Of a DNA stretch of 64,000 bases, positions 8,645 through 17,508 are shown one piece after another. The notes beneath the pieces were generated by a model, which was not told the DNA's origin, ran no database searches, and saw only the letters and a program-made list of their open reading frames with translations. A program made the position numbers and the translations under genes. Position 1 is the stretch's first letter, and the number at the start of each line of letters is the position of its first letter. This DNA comes from Chloroflexota bacterium (GTDB taxonomy: Bacteria > Chloroflexota > Limnocylindria > Limnocylindrales > CSP1-4): NCBI GenBank assembly GCA_021786265.1, contig JAJYNP010000318.1, positions 1 to 64,000 of the forward strand, read 5' to 3'.

Positions 8645-9323
8645 CCGCCGCGGCCGTTGTGCCATGGCTCTGCCGTGAGGGCCGCGGCTCCGCCGTGAGC
8701 CGTCGCGCTGGTCGTCGCCACGCACGCCTGTCACCGCGACCGCGGTCCTGTCCCACCCTTCACGAGAGAGTTACCCCGCAGGCCCTCCCGGTTCCCGGCC
8801 GGTCCGCCGGTCTCCACGATCAGTGAACAGGGGGCCGGGATGGAGCCCGGTGCGCGCATCCGGCGGGCGCATCCGGCGGGCGGCCGGCCACGATCGGTTT
8901 CCCGGCGCGCCGGTTCGGCAGGGTCCGGGGGGCCCAAGCCGACCTCGCAAACGGCCGTGGGCCGCGCCGACAGCACGCCGGCGCCCGGACCTTTGCGGGG
9001 AGCCCTCGACCGTTCACTGATCGTCGAATTGCGCCGGTCCTTCGCGATCCTGCGAACCCGCCGCTGTCAAGGGACAGCGGGACTTCCCGCGACGCCGCGA
9101 TCGCGCATCTACCCCTGCGAACCCGCCGCGACGCCGCGATCGCGCACCCGGACACGCGCTCGGCGCCCCCCCACTGGGCGCGGCATCGCGCGACGCGATG
9201 GCCGGGCCGGCGCGAGCTGCGGCCCTGGAGGCGGGACGCGACCGGCGCGAACGGGTATGCTGGCCGGTGCGTCGGCGACGATCGGATCCCGTGACGCGAC
9301 GCCACCCGCCCGACAGAGGCCAC
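8645..9323. other. 679-bp intergenic region with hairpins and short repeats, no supported gene
   Basis: Short open frames are present on both strands but show no domain, start signal or composition supporting coding. Visible structure: the 8647-8688 inverted repeat after the tRNA, a perfect 8-bp stem/tetraloop at 9061-9080 (CCGCTGTC-AAGG-GACAGCGG), a 20-bp duplication CGCGACGCCGCGATCGCGCA at 9088-9107 and 9127-9146, and a 13-bp duplication at 9051 and 9116. TATGCT at 9256-9261 may be the -10 box of the gene at 9324. Confidence 0.5.
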
Positions 9324-9698
9324 ATGGCTAAGACCTTCCGCGGCAACGAATACCTGGGTGTCCGGATCCCGACGATCTTCGGCGAGACCGACGCGCGCCG
9401 GTGCGCGGGATGTGGCCGGCACATCGACGGGCGCCCGTTCCGCGTCTCGATCATGGACATCGTCTCGACCGAGACGCCGGTGTGGGCCGACGAGAGCATC
9501 AGCCTGAACCCGGGGCCCCACCAGTTCCACGACGACCCGACCTGTGTGCGTGCCTGGTGCCACGAGCGTGGCTACCTGGTGTGCCGGCTCTCCGGGATCC
9601 GGCGGATCATGCGCCCGGTCGCGATCCCCGGCGACGCGCCCCGCTGGGGGCTGTGCGACGGGATCCACCGCGAGGCGCACGAGTTCGTGCCGGTCTGA
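9324..9698 (+). CDS. Small cysteine-containing protein, unknown function
   Basis: 124 aa from ATG 9324, with AGAGG just upstream. It has one CxxC knuckle (RRCAGCGRHIDG, about residues 29-40) and further cysteines and histidines downstream (DDPTCVRAWCHERGYLVCRLSG), which together could form a zinc-binding fold. No signal peptide or membrane segment. I do not recognise the family. The last eight codons plus stop are duplicated as DNA immediately downstream (9706-9734). Confidence 0.65.
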   Translation: MAKTFRGNEYLGVRIPTIFGETDARRCAGCGRHIDGRPFRVSIMDIVSTETPVWADESISLNPGPHQFHDDPTCVRAWCHERGYLVCRLSGIRRIMRPVAIPGDAPRWGLCDGIHREAHEFVPV

Positions 9699-9734
9699 CC
9701 CGGGCCGAGGCGCACGAGTTCGTGCCGGTCTGAC
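9671..9734. repeat. 29-bp direct duplication of the gene's 3' end
   Basis: 9671-9699 and 9706-9734 are identical, spanning the last codons and stop of the 124-aa gene. A second short duplication (CTCGGCATCCCA) follows at about 9738 and 9753. Both look like local slippage products. Confidence 0.9.
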
Positions 9735-9867
9735 TCGCTCGGCATCCCACAGCTCGGCATCCCACGTTTGACGGCGCCGCATCCGCCTCTTACGATGCGC
9801 ACGCTCGCGCGCCCCGGGCACCCAGATTTACCCAGATTCCGGGGCGGGACAGGAGGACGGCACGCGC

Positions 9868-10710
9868 ATGGCGTCCCCGCCTGCGACCTCTCCGGCCGAC
9901 TCGTGGTTCTCGCTCGGGCCCGCCAGCCGGATGGTCGGCGTGGGGCCCGAGACGCTGCGCCGCTGGGCCGACGAGGGGCGCGTCGAATCGTTCGTGACCC
10001 CGGGAGGCCATCGACGGTTCAGCCGGCGCGCGCTGGACCGGCTCGTCCGTGACGCCAGGCCGGCGCCGGCCTCACTGGCGCGCCTGGGCGCGACCCCCGA
10101 GCGGCTGATCGCGGCCTATCGCCGGCGAAACGTGTCGAGTGCCGGCACGCGAACCTCCAGCCATCCCGCGGAGGCCCACTCAGCCCCGGGCGACGGTCAC
10201 GTCCCGGCAGGCGACCGACCGATCCGGAGCATGCCGCCGCCCGCCCTCGATCCGCGGCGCGTCGTGCCGCCGCCCGCCCTCGATCCGCGGCGCGTCGTGC
10301 CGCCGGCCGAACGCGAGACGTTCCGCGTGGAGGGGCGCCAGCTGATCGAGGCCCTCCTGCGCCACCTCGATGCATGCGACGCGAATGCCGCGGAGGCCGC
10401 GCTCGCACAGGCGTCGGCGCTGGTCGAGGCCCTCGCGGTTCGGCTGGCACGCTCGGGCGTCGGCCTCACCGATGCCGTCACCCTCTTCGTCGCCGCCCGT
10501 CGCCCGTTCCTCACGGAGCTCGCCGCAGTCGGGCGCCGCCGCGCCCTCGACTCACGCCAGCTTGCCGAGCTGTACGAGAACGCTTCCGTCGCGCTCGATC
10601 GCCTGCTGGTCGTCCTGGTCCAGTCGCATCGCGCAGCCGCACAGGAGGAGTCGGTGCATCCCCACGTCGTCCCGTCCCGCGCGGGCGGATCGCAGAGGAG
10701 TGGCAGATGA
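9868..10710 (+). CDS. MerR/BldC-type HTH regulator with a C-terminal helical domain
   Basis: 280 aa. Residues 11-60 form a MerR-type winged HTH: FSLGPASRMVGVGPETLRRWADEGRVESFVTPGGHRRFSRRALDRLV. A low-complexity linker contains an 11-residue duplication (two 33-bp units, 10231-10296). Residues about 155-265 form an all-alpha domain (RQLIEALLRHLDACDANAAEAALAQ...) of the sort found as sensory or dimerisation domains in such regulators. The stop overlaps the start of the membrane protein at 10707 (ATGA), so the two are translationally coupled and may act as a membrane sensor/regulator pair, which is inference. Confidence 0.8.
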   Translation: MASPPATSPADSWFSLGPASRMVGVGPETLRRWADEGRVESFVTPGGHRRFSRRALDRLVRDARPAPASLARLGATPERLIAAYRRRNVSSAGTRTSSHPAEAHSAPGDGHVPAGDRPIRSMPPPALDPRRVVPPPALDPRRVVPPAERETFRVEGRQLIEALLRHLDACDANAAEAALAQASALVEALAVRLARSGVGLTDAVTLFVAARRPFLTELAAVGRRRALDSRQLAELYENASVALDRLLVVLVQSHRAAAQEESVHPHVVPSRAGGSQRSGR

Positions 10711-11798
10711 GCGTGTCCGTGTTGCTGGCCGCAGCGACCTCGGTCATCGGGCTGGTGTTCGCGGTCGCCCTGCTCGACCAGTACCGGTCCAGGCGCCACA
10801 CGTTCCAGCTGGTGTGGGCCGTGGGGATGCTGTTCTACGGCATCGCCGCCGGCTGCGAGGCGGTCGCGGCGGCGTCCGGCTGGAACGAGCTGCTGTACCG
10901 CACCTACTACCTGACCGGGGCCGTGTGGTCGGTGGCGTGGCTGGGGCTGGGCACCGCCTACCTCCTGGCACGGACCAGGTTCGGCTACGCGTTCGCGGTG
11001 AGCCTCTTCCTTGCGGGGCTGTTCACGTTCCTGACCGACGCGAAGTATCACTACCCGAACTCGGGGCTCGCGCCGGGGCTGTACTTCGCCGGCGCGGCGG
11101 CACTGGCGATCGTGGTATCCGTGCTGACCTACTTCGAGAGCCACCGATGGCCGAGCGTGGCGGCCGTGGCCGTCGCGGGCGCGACGCTGCTCAGCCTGTT
11201 CCTGATGCTGGGGACTGCGCTGCCGACACCCGGATACGAGCTGGACCCGACGAGCGGCCAGCCGCTGTTCGACCTGCTGCCGGGCACGCTGCGCCTGCTG
11301 ACCCCGTACATGAACGTGACTGGCGCGTTCTCCCTGCTGCTCGGCGCCATCTTCTCGACCTACGTCTTCATGCCGAAGCGCCGGGTGCTGCCGTACTCGC
11401 TCGACCCCGGGCAGCCGGGCGACCAGTTCCTGTTCAACCTGCTGATCGCCCCGGTCGCGATCACGGTGAACCTGGTCGCCTCGCTGCCGGGAGCCGCGCG
11501 GGCACTGGTCGCCGGCCGGCTGCACAGCCGGGTCCCCTCGACGATCCTGATCGCGATCGGCGCGTTCATCCCGACGGTCACGGACAGCGCGAGCCGCTTC
11601 GGGGACACGCAGCTCCGGGAGCTGGGTCACTTTCTGGCGATCGTGTTCATCTTCGCCGGGTTCCTGGTCTCGATCGAGGTGTTCGCCGACGTGCGCGTGC
11701 CGTTCACGGGGATCGTGCTGTTCCACGGGCGGCATGAGCGCGGCACAGACGGCGACTCGTCCGGGGTCGGTGGGGCGCAGGCTCCGGCGGCGCGCTGA
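10707..11798 (+). CDS. Polytopic membrane protein, unknown function
   Basis: 363 aa with about nine to ten hydrophobic helices from SVLLAAATSVIGLVFAVALLDQY at the N-terminus to FLAIVFIFAGFLVSIEVFADV near residue 335. No transporter or catalytic motif that I recognise. It is coupled by an ATGA overlap to the HTH protein upstream, suggesting joint function. The C-terminal tail is hydrophilic and its stop codon lies within the first unit of a 15-bp tandem array. Confidence 0.75.
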   Translation: MSVSVLLAAATSVIGLVFAVALLDQYRSRRHTFQLVWAVGMLFYGIAAGCEAVAAASGWNELLYRTYYLTGAVWSVAWLGLGTAYLLARTRFGYAFAVSLFLAGLFTFLTDAKYHYPNSGLAPGLYFAGAAALAIVVSVLTYFESHRWPSVAAVAVAGATLLSLFLMLGTALPTPGYELDPTSGQPLFDLLPGTLRLLTPYMNVTGAFSLLLGAIFSTYVFMPKRRVLPYSLDPGQPGDQFLFNLLIAPVAITVNLVASLPGAARALVAGRLHSRVPSTILIAIGAFIPTVTDSASRFGDTQLRELGHFLAIVFIFAGFLVSIEVFADVRVPFTGIVLFHGRHERGTDGDSSGVGGAQAPAAR

Positions 11799-11850
11799 GG
11801 CGACACGCGCTGAGGCGACACGCGCTGAGGCGACACGCGCTGAGGCGCCA
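11791..11850. repeat. 15-bp tandem repeat, four copies
   Basis: Four contiguous units of CGCGCTGAGGCGACA, the last with a changed end. The TGA stop of the membrane-protein gene is in unit 1, and each unit contains a TGA. Further downstream TGACGTCGGCCGCAG is present at 11888 and 11926. Confidence 0.9.
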
Positions 11851-11950
11851 GCCGGCATGGCACGTGCCCCGGCGGCGCGCCGCGGCGTGACGTCGGCCGC
11901 AGAGTAACGTCGGCGCGTCGCGGTGTGACGTCGGCCGCAGGAGCGCTGGG

Positions 11951-11956
11951 TATACT
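11951..11956 (+). promoter_or_regulatory. -10 box of galU
   Basis: TATACT preceded by a G-run lies 66 bp before the galU start. No good -35 element is seen at the expected distance. Confidence 0.4.
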
Positions 11957-12022
11957 GGCCGGTGCCGCCGAGCCGCATCGATTCCGCGGTCCTCGACGCC
12001 TGACGACAGCACCTGGAGTTCC

Positions 12023-12904
12023 ATGCGCGTTCGCAAAGCGGTCTTCCCAGCCGCCGGTTGGGGCACGCGGTTCCTGCCCGCGACCAAGGCTCAGCCCAAG
12101 GAGATGCTTCCCCTCGTTGACAAGCCGGTGATCCAGTACGCAGTCGAGGAGGCGGTGGCCGCCGGCATCGAGCAGGTCATCATCGTCACCAGCAGCCAGA
12201 AGCGGGCGATCGAGGACCACTTCGACATCTCGTTCGAGCTCGAGCACCTGCTCGAGCAGAAGGGCGACATCGAGATGCTCCGCCGGATCCGCCACATCGG
12301 CGACCTGGCGACCATCAGCTACGTCCGTCAGAAGGAGCAGCTGGGGCTGGGGCACGCTGTGCTCGTCGCGAAGGAGCTGGTGGGGCACGAGCCGTTCGCC
12401 GTGATCCTGTCCGACGACGTCGTCGTGGGGGGACAGCCATGCGTCGGGCAGCTCATCGACGCCTACGAACGCACGCACGGCTCGGTGGTCGCCGTCACGG
12501 AGGTGCCGGCCGACGACACGGGGCGCTATGGCGTGATCGACCCCGCCCTGGACGTGGAAACCGGCGACCCCCGGCTGTTCAAGCTGCGCGGCCTCGTCGA
12601 GAAGCCGGCGCCGGGAACCGCGCCGTCCAATTTCGCGATCATCGGCCGCTACGTGCTCACGCCCAAGATCTTCGACAAGCTCGAGCAGACGCCGCGTGGG
12701 GCGGGGGGCGAGATCCAGCTCACCGACGCGATCGAGGCCCTGATGGCGGAACAGGACGTGTACGGGTACGTGTTCGAGGGCGTGCGGTACGATGCCGGTA
12801 CCACGATGGGCTGGTTGAAGGCATCGGTGGAGCTTGCGCTCCAGCGCCCTGACGTCGGCCCCGAGTTCCGGAATTACCTGGCCGGGCTGGACCTGGGAAA
12901 CTAG
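12023..12904 (+). CDS. galU: UTP-glucose-1-phosphate uridylyltransferase
   Basis: 293 aa, full family length. It converts UTP and glucose-1-phosphate to UDP-glucose for cell-envelope and exopolysaccharide synthesis. The nucleotidyltransferase signature is at the N-terminus (AVFPAAGWGTRFLPATKAQPKEMLPLVDKP, residues 6-35), followed by QYAVEEAVAAGIEQVIIVT and the substrate-binding block GGEIQLTDAIEALM (about 233-246). GGAG precedes the ATG. It sits 25 bp before the PASTA kinase and may be co-transcribed with it. Confidence 0.96.
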   Translation: MRVRKAVFPAAGWGTRFLPATKAQPKEMLPLVDKPVIQYAVEEAVAAGIEQVIIVTSSQKRAIEDHFDISFELEHLLEQKGDIEMLRRIRHIGDLATISYVRQKEQLGLGHAVLVAKELVGHEPFAVILSDDVVVGGQPCVGQLIDAYERTHGSVVAVTEVPADDTGRYGVIDPALDVETGDPRLFKLRGLVEKPAPGTAPSNFAIIGRYVLTPKIFDKLEQTPRGAGGEIQLTDAIEALMAEQDVYGYVFEGVRYDAGTTMGWLKASVELALQRPDVGPEFRNYLAGLDLGN

Positions 12905-12929
12905 GCGCCTGGCGCCTGCGAGGGAGACG

Positions 12930-14969
12930 ATGCCCGAGGTCGGTCGCGTCCTCGGCGGCCGCTATCGCCTCATCGAGCTGCTCGGCGAAGGTGGGATGGC
13001 CACCATCTACCGTGCGCATGACAACCAGCTCGACCGAGACGTCGCCGTCAAGCTCCTGCGCCCGCAGTACGGCCGGGACGCTGGCTTCATCGCGCGCTTC
13101 CGCCAGGAGGCGCAGTCGGCGGCATCGCTGAACCACCCGAACGTCGTCAACGTGTACGACTACGGCACGGACGAAGCGGGGCCGTTCATCGTCATGGAGC
13201 TGGTCGACGGGGAGAACCTCGCCGAGATCCTGGGCGAGCGCGGGTTCCTGCCGCCGATCGCCGCGGCGGGCATCGCCGAGCAGGTGGCCGAGGCGCTGGC
13301 GGCGGCGCACGCGCGGGGCATCGTGCACCGCGACATCAAGCCGTCGAACATCCTGCTGACTCGCGACGGGCGCGCCAAGGTGGTGGACTTCGGGATCGCG
13401 CGGGCGCTGGTCGAGGCGCAGCTGACGCTCCCCGGCACCACGCTCGGCAGCGTCCATTACTTCAGCCCTGAGCAGGCACGCGGCGAGCCGGTGACCGCGG
13501 CGAGCGACATCTACTCGATGGGGCTGGTGCTCTTCGAGATGGTCACCGGCAGGCGCACATGGACCGGCGACACGGCCGGTGCCGTCGCGCTCGCCCGACT
13601 GGGCGGTCCCGCCCCGCGGCCGTCGTCGTTCCGGCCGGAGATCCCGCCGGCGATCGACGCCATCGTGGCGCGGGCGCTGGCGCTCGACCCCGAGGACCGG
13701 TTCGCATCCTCGGCCGACATGGCCGCCGCCCTGGGTTCCTTCCTGGCCGACCCGCGCGCGCCTGCTCGCCTCGGACCCACCGCGGGGGCCGCCGCGGGCG
13801 TGCCACGCGCCGGTGCCGGGGGCGCGGCCGGGGGTGCCGCGCAGAGCACGGACGGCGGTGTGGCGCAGGGCGCTGGTGGCGGTGCGGCCGGCGCCGGGAG
13901 TGCGACGCGCTCCGGCGCAGGCGGCGGGGGCACGGAGGGCGGTGCGGCCGGCGCCTCGACGGGCGCCGCGCCGGGTGTCGCGGCCGCCGGAGCCGCGGCC
14001 GCGGGAGCCACGGCCGCCGGAGCCGCAGACGCGGGACTGCTCGCGGCGGGATCCGCGGGGCTGGCGATCCCGGAGGAGGTCCGGGCCGACACCTCGGGTG
14101 CCGGCGCCGGTGTCCCGGCCGGCTCCCGCCCGTTGCCCTCCCCCTCGACTGCTCCCGGGGCGCCGCCCATGGTCTCCGGCACGCGGCCCGGCGTGGTCCG
14201 GGGTCCGGCTCCCAGGGCGTACGCGCCCGGCCCGTACACTCCTCCGTCCCACGCGCCGGTCGGCGGCGCACCGATCGAGCCGGAGCCCTACGAGCGGCCG
14301 CGCAGCAATGGCTGGGCATGGGCGGCCGGGCTGCTGGCGGTCCTGATCCTGCTCGTCGCCGGTGCCGGCGTCGCGTTGCTTGCGTCACGCGGGTTCTTCG
14401 CGGCCTCATCGCCGGCCGGGGCGATGGTGCAGGTGCCGAGTGTCCTTGGCCAGCGCCTGGCCGTGGCGGAGAAGACCGCCGCCGGCCAGGGTCTGACCCT
14501 CAAGGTGGTCGGGCCGAGCCCGTCGGGCTCCGGCGTCACGACGGTGGGGACGCAGGATCCGCTCCCGGGCGCACAGGCAACCAAGGGCACGGCCATCAAC
14601 GTCACGCTGGTGACGGTGACCCAGCTGGTCACGGTCCCGGACCTGCGGGGGAAGAGCCAGGTCGAAGCTGGTGCGCTGCTGACCCAGAACTTGCTGACGC
14701 CAGGTGCGGTGAACCAGGTGAGCGACCAGACCATGCCGGCCGGTGAGGTAGTCAGCACGAACCCCACCGCGGGCATCCAGGTGGCGGCGGGGACCAGCGT
14801 GATCCTGTACGTCTCGTCGGGACCCTCGCCGATGCCCGCCTCGCCGACACCGCTGGTGACGCCGCTGCCGTCCGCGCCACCCACGGTTCCGCCGTTCACG
14901 GCGCCCCCGACCCCGCCTCCATTCACTCCGCCGCCGACCGTCGGGCCCCCGACCCCCGCGCCGTCCTGA
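12930..14969 (+). CDS. Serine/threonine protein kinase with PASTA domains (PknB/PrkC type)
   Basis: 679 aa from ATG 12930, where kinase homology starts. The kinase domain spans about residues 10-270: glycine loop LGEGGMATIY, catalytic Lys41 (AVKLL), HRDIKPSN, DFG and the APE-equivalent SPEQARG. Residues 280-455 are an Ala/Gly-rich low-complexity linker. One TM helix (about 460-485, AAGLLAVLILLVAGAGVALLA) leads to two extracellular PASTA repeats (about 495-563 and 565-630) that would sense peptidoglycan fragments, then a Pro/Thr-rich tail. PrkC-type kinases usually have three or more PASTA units, so two is short. Confidence 0.95.
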   Translation: MPEVGRVLGGRYRLIELLGEGGMATIYRAHDNQLDRDVAVKLLRPQYGRDAGFIARFRQEAQSAASLNHPNVVNVYDYGTDEAGPFIVMELVDGENLAEILGERGFLPPIAAAGIAEQVAEALAAAHARGIVHRDIKPSNILLTRDGRAKVVDFGIARALVEAQLTLPGTTLGSVHYFSPEQARGEPVTAASDIYSMGLVLFEMVTGRRTWTGDTAGAVALARLGGPAPRPSSFRPEIPPAIDAIVARALALDPEDRFASSADMAAALGSFLADPRAPARLGPTAGAAAGVPRAGAGGAAGGAAQSTDGGVAQGAGGGAAGAGSATRSGAGGGGTEGGAAGASTGAAPGVAAAGAAAAGATAAGAADAGLLAAGSAGLAIPEEVRADTSGAGAGVPAGSRPLPSPSTAPGAPPMVSGTRPGVVRGPAPRAYAPGPYTPPSHAPVGGAPIEPEPYERPRSNGWAWAAGLLAVLILLVAGAGVALLASRGFFAASSPAGAMVQVPSVLGQRLAVAEKTAAGQGLTLKVVGPSPSGSGVTTVGTQDPLPGAQATKGTAINVTLVTVTQLVTVPDLRGKSQVEAGALLTQNLLTPGAVNQVSDQTMPAGEVVSTNPTAGIQVAAGTSVILYVSSGPSPMPASPTPLVTPLPSAPPTVPPFTAPPTPPPFTPPPTVGPPTPAPS

Positions 14970-15193
14970 TCGGGGGCTACCTCTCTCGGCCGATCGGACC
15001 GCCGACGGCTCGGGTGGCGGCCGGGCCGTTCTCCGTCGGTCGTGCACCGTCTCGACCGACCGATCTGGCCACCATTCCCCCTTCGACCGTCGCCCCGACC
15101 GACCGATCGGACCACCGACGGCCCGGCACCCCGGCTGTTGTCGGTGTGGGTCGCCTCTCGGCCCGATCAACCCCCGCCTCTGCAGGGAACAGC

Positions 15194-15222
15194 TTCCGTC
15201 CGCGACCCCGCGCCACTACACT
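15194..15222 (+). promoter_or_regulatory. Promoter giving a leaderless start at 15229
   Basis: TTCCGT (15194-15199), a 17-bp spacer and TACACT (15217-15222). The usual 7-nt distance from the -10 box places the transcription start exactly on the GTG at 15229. The preceding gap (14970-15193) holds repeated CGACCGACCGATC motifs and no gene. Confidence 0.45.
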
Positions 15223-15228
15223 GGCCGC

Positions 15229-15489
15229 GTGGCGACCTGGCGCTGTCCGTACTGCGGGACCCCTCAGGCGGAGTCGGCCCGGTGCTGGGTCTGCACTCGA
15301 TCGTCGACCACTTGCGCCACCTGCCGGTGGTTCCGCCGGTCCATCGCCGGCAAGCTCGGGTACTGCGCGCTCGACGTCCACCGGAGTCCGCTGCGTGGCG
15401 AGGAACTCCGGCCGTGCTGGACTGCTCCCGCCGCCATGAGCGACGGGAGGGTGCTGCTCCAGCCGGAGGCCGCTACCCGGCCCGACTGA
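15229..15489 (+). CDS. Mini zinc-ribbon protein, unknown function
   Basis: 86 aa from GTG 15229. Cysteine pairs CPYC (residues 6-9), CWVC (19-22) and CATC (29-32), with later single cysteines in YCALD and PCW, are consistent with a double zinc knuckle. No membrane segment. It stands alone between repeat tracts and follows the PASTA kinase gene. I do not recognise a named family; a role in protein or nucleic-acid binding would be a guess. Confidence 0.65.
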   Translation: MATWRCPYCGTPQAESARCWVCTRSSTTCATCRWFRRSIAGKLGYCALDVHRSPLRGEELRPCWTAPAAMSDGRVLLQPEAATRPD

Positions 15490-16173
15490 CCCAGCACCGG
15501 GCGAAGGCCTCGACGCAGGCCGAGGCGCCCCAGTCGGCTCGCCGGCGCCCCTGCGGCCCAATCGGGCGCCCCAGTCGGCGCCCCTGCGGCCCAGTCGGCT
15601 CGCCGGCGCCCCTGCGGCCCAATCGGGCGCCCCAGTCGGTGCCCCGATCCGCCATATGCCCACCCGGGGAGCGGCGGACGGCGGCGATCCGCCGGGTGCT
15701 CACCCGGGGAACGGTCGGCGCACAGCTTCCGCATGCCCCGCGCCCCGATCCGCCGGATGTCCACCCGGGGAACGGTCGGCGGGGGCCTATCCGCCGCTCG
15801 TTCCCCGGGCGAGAGACCGGCAGGCCCGGACCCGGCAAGGGCAGGCCGCGCGCTCCCTCCGCACGAGCCGACTACCCCGGCCTCGGTGCGACCGCTCGAA
15901 GCCGGGCGCGTGCTCCTCCGGTGAGAGAGTGGCGGATCGCTCCCGCGCCGTCTCCGCGAGCATCACCCCCTCCGGCCGGTCGTCGTGTCCGGCACCGGCG
16001 GGCGAGTCACCGGCACCAACCGACCGGCACCGGCACCGCCGGGCGAGTGTCCGGCACCAGCCGACGAGTGCCGGCCCCGGCCGGTCGTCGTGTCCGGCAC
16101 CGGCGGGCGAGTCACCGGCACCAACCGACCGGCACCGGCACCAGCCGACGAGTGTCCGGCACCGGCCGGCGAC
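15490..16173. repeat. 684-bp G+C-rich repeat region without a gene
   Basis: Three repeat families follow one another. A 46-bp unit is perfectly duplicated at 15533-15578 and 15594-15639. A CACCCGGGGA(A/G)CGG motif recurs three times between about 15660 and 15785, each linked to GATCCGCC. A 66-bp direct repeat occupies 15972-16037 and 16077-16142, built from CCGGCACC motifs. Open frames across the tract are repeat-derived and not supported as genes. The region separates the convergent mini zinc-ribbon and Ig-like genes. Confidence 0.85.
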
Positions 16174-17358
16174 TCAGACGATCGCGAAGCTCGCCGTCTT
16201 CGTGAGCTGCTTGCCGTCCGGCGTCGTCACAAGCACCGTCACGAGCGAGTTGCCGGTCACCACGCCGTCTTTCGGGATCATGGTGCTCCAGGTTGCCAGC
16301 CCGTTGGCCGTCGTCGCGTCGAACGTCACGGGGGTGAGCCCGGGCACCTGCAGCGTGAAGGCGACCTGCGCACCGTTGAGCGGCGCTCCGTTCTGGTCGA
16401 GGACCGTCGCCACCATCGAGATGGACTTCGGCAGGCTGGTGAGGGCGATCCGTGCGTTCGACAGGTGCAGGCTGACCGTCGTCTGGCCGCTGCCCCCGAT
16501 CACCTTGATCGTCTTGGTCGTGGTATTGCCGGCGGGGTCGGTCGCCGTCACCGCCAGGTCGTTCGTACCGGGCCCGATGGTGACCACGATCGAGAAGAGC
16601 GCGTTCGTCGCGACCGCCGTCGTGCTCTGGTGCGTGTTGTCATTCTTCACCACGACCGTCGAGCCGGTCTGGGTCCGGCCCGACACCGTGACGGTGCCGC
16701 CATTGACCACCGCCCCGTCCGTGGGGGCCGACAGGACCACGGCCGGCGGAACGTTGTCGAACACCACGCTGATCGGCGCGCTCTGGTCGCTCTCGCCCGC
16801 GGGGCTCACGATGGTCGCGGTGATCGCGGATCTGCCCAGCGGGATCGGCACCGCCGGGACGGTGAAGTCCGCCGTCGGGCCCAGCTGCTGCTCCCGAGCC
16901 ACCTGTCCGTTGACGTAGATCCGCACCGAGTACCCCTTGCCGACCGCCGATGCGGGCGCGAACCCCTGCACGTCCCAGGCGGGCTGGTTCGTGTAGGCAT
17001 TGGTGGGAACGACGAGATGGGGTGAGCCCGGCACTGCGGCCGCGGTCGGGCTGGCGGTGGTCCCGGGGCCGGTGACCGCCCCGAACATGTCCCCGATGGT
17101 GTGGCCGAACCCCGTGACCGCGGAGCCCAGCAGGCCGGATGCCACGAGCAGCACGGAGCCCCCGAGGGCGAGGACCGCGACGAGGAGCACCAGGCGGGCC
17201 GGCCATGGGAGCCCGCCGCCACCGCTCGGCGTCCGGCGGGTCGACGGCGGCGAAGGCGATCGATATCGCCCGGTCACGGGGGGCCGGCGCGTGATGCGCG
17301 GCTGGGAGCGCCGCGGCTGCGGCGCGAGCGGTCTTCCCCGGATCGGTCGGTCGGCCAT
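16174..17358 (-). CDS. Membrane-anchored Ig-like/bacterial surface protein
   Basis: 394 aa. A basic, Pro/Arg-rich cytoplasmic N-terminus (1-50) leads into one TM helix (about 51-76, ARLVLLVAVLALGGSVLLVASGLLG). The exterior consists of tandem beta-sandwich modules: one near residues 115-205 (VRIYVNGQVAREQQL...FTVPAVPIPLGRSAITATIVSPAGESD), one Ig-like domain with PPAVVLSAPTDGAVVNGGTVTVSGR (about 206-295), and a C-terminal invasin/Big_1-like module (about 300-394, VLDQNGAPLNGAQVAFTL). No catalytic motif. Likely surface-exposed binding or structural role; the ligand is unknown. Confidence 0.75.
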   Translation of the reverse strand: MADRPIRGRPLAPQPRRSQPRITRRPPVTGRYRSPSPPSTRRTPSGGGGLPWPARLVLLVAVLALGGSVLLVASGLLGSAVTGFGHTIGDMFGAVTGPGTTASPTAAAVPGSPHLVVPTNAYTNQPAWDVQGFAPASAVGKGYSVRIYVNGQVAREQQLGPTADFTVPAVPIPLGRSAITATIVSPAGESDQSAPISVVFDNVPPAVVLSAPTDGAVVNGGTVTVSGRTQTGSTVVVKNDNTHQSTTAVATNALFSIVVTIGPGTNDLAVTATDPAGNTTTKTIKVIGGSGQTTVSLHLSNARIALTSLPKSISMVATVLDQNGAPLNGAQVAFTLQVPGLTPVTFDATTANGLATWSTMIPKDGVVTGNSLVTVLVTTPDGKQLTKTASFAIV

Positions 17359-17508
17359 CGTCGCGATTCTCGCACGCCCGGATCCGCAGGTCCTCCGCCC
17401 GGTCGAGCCTCCCTCGACGCCGGTCCGAACCGGTCATACCCCTCCAGTACTGGTGTACGCTACATGCGGCCCGGCAGGGGTCCGGCCCGAACCCAGCCAG
17501 GAGCGGAA

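Noticed and set aside
9061..9080. Terminator for tRNA-Glu
   Set aside because: The 8-bp hairpin is perfect but lies over 400 bp from the tRNA and has no U-tract; the inverted repeat at 8647-8688 is better placed. It is described only as a structure.
8820..9331. Candidate small genes in the gap after tRNA-Glu (8823-9020, 8840-9331)
   Set aside because: Arg/Pro-rich products without domains, overlapping each other in different frames, across DNA with internal 20-bp and 13-bp duplications.
15490..16173. Open frames across the repeat region (for example 15042-16205 on the plus strand)
   Set aside because: They are made of repeat-encoded Pro/Arg/Ala/Gly strings, shift frame between repeat copies and lack a start signal or domain.
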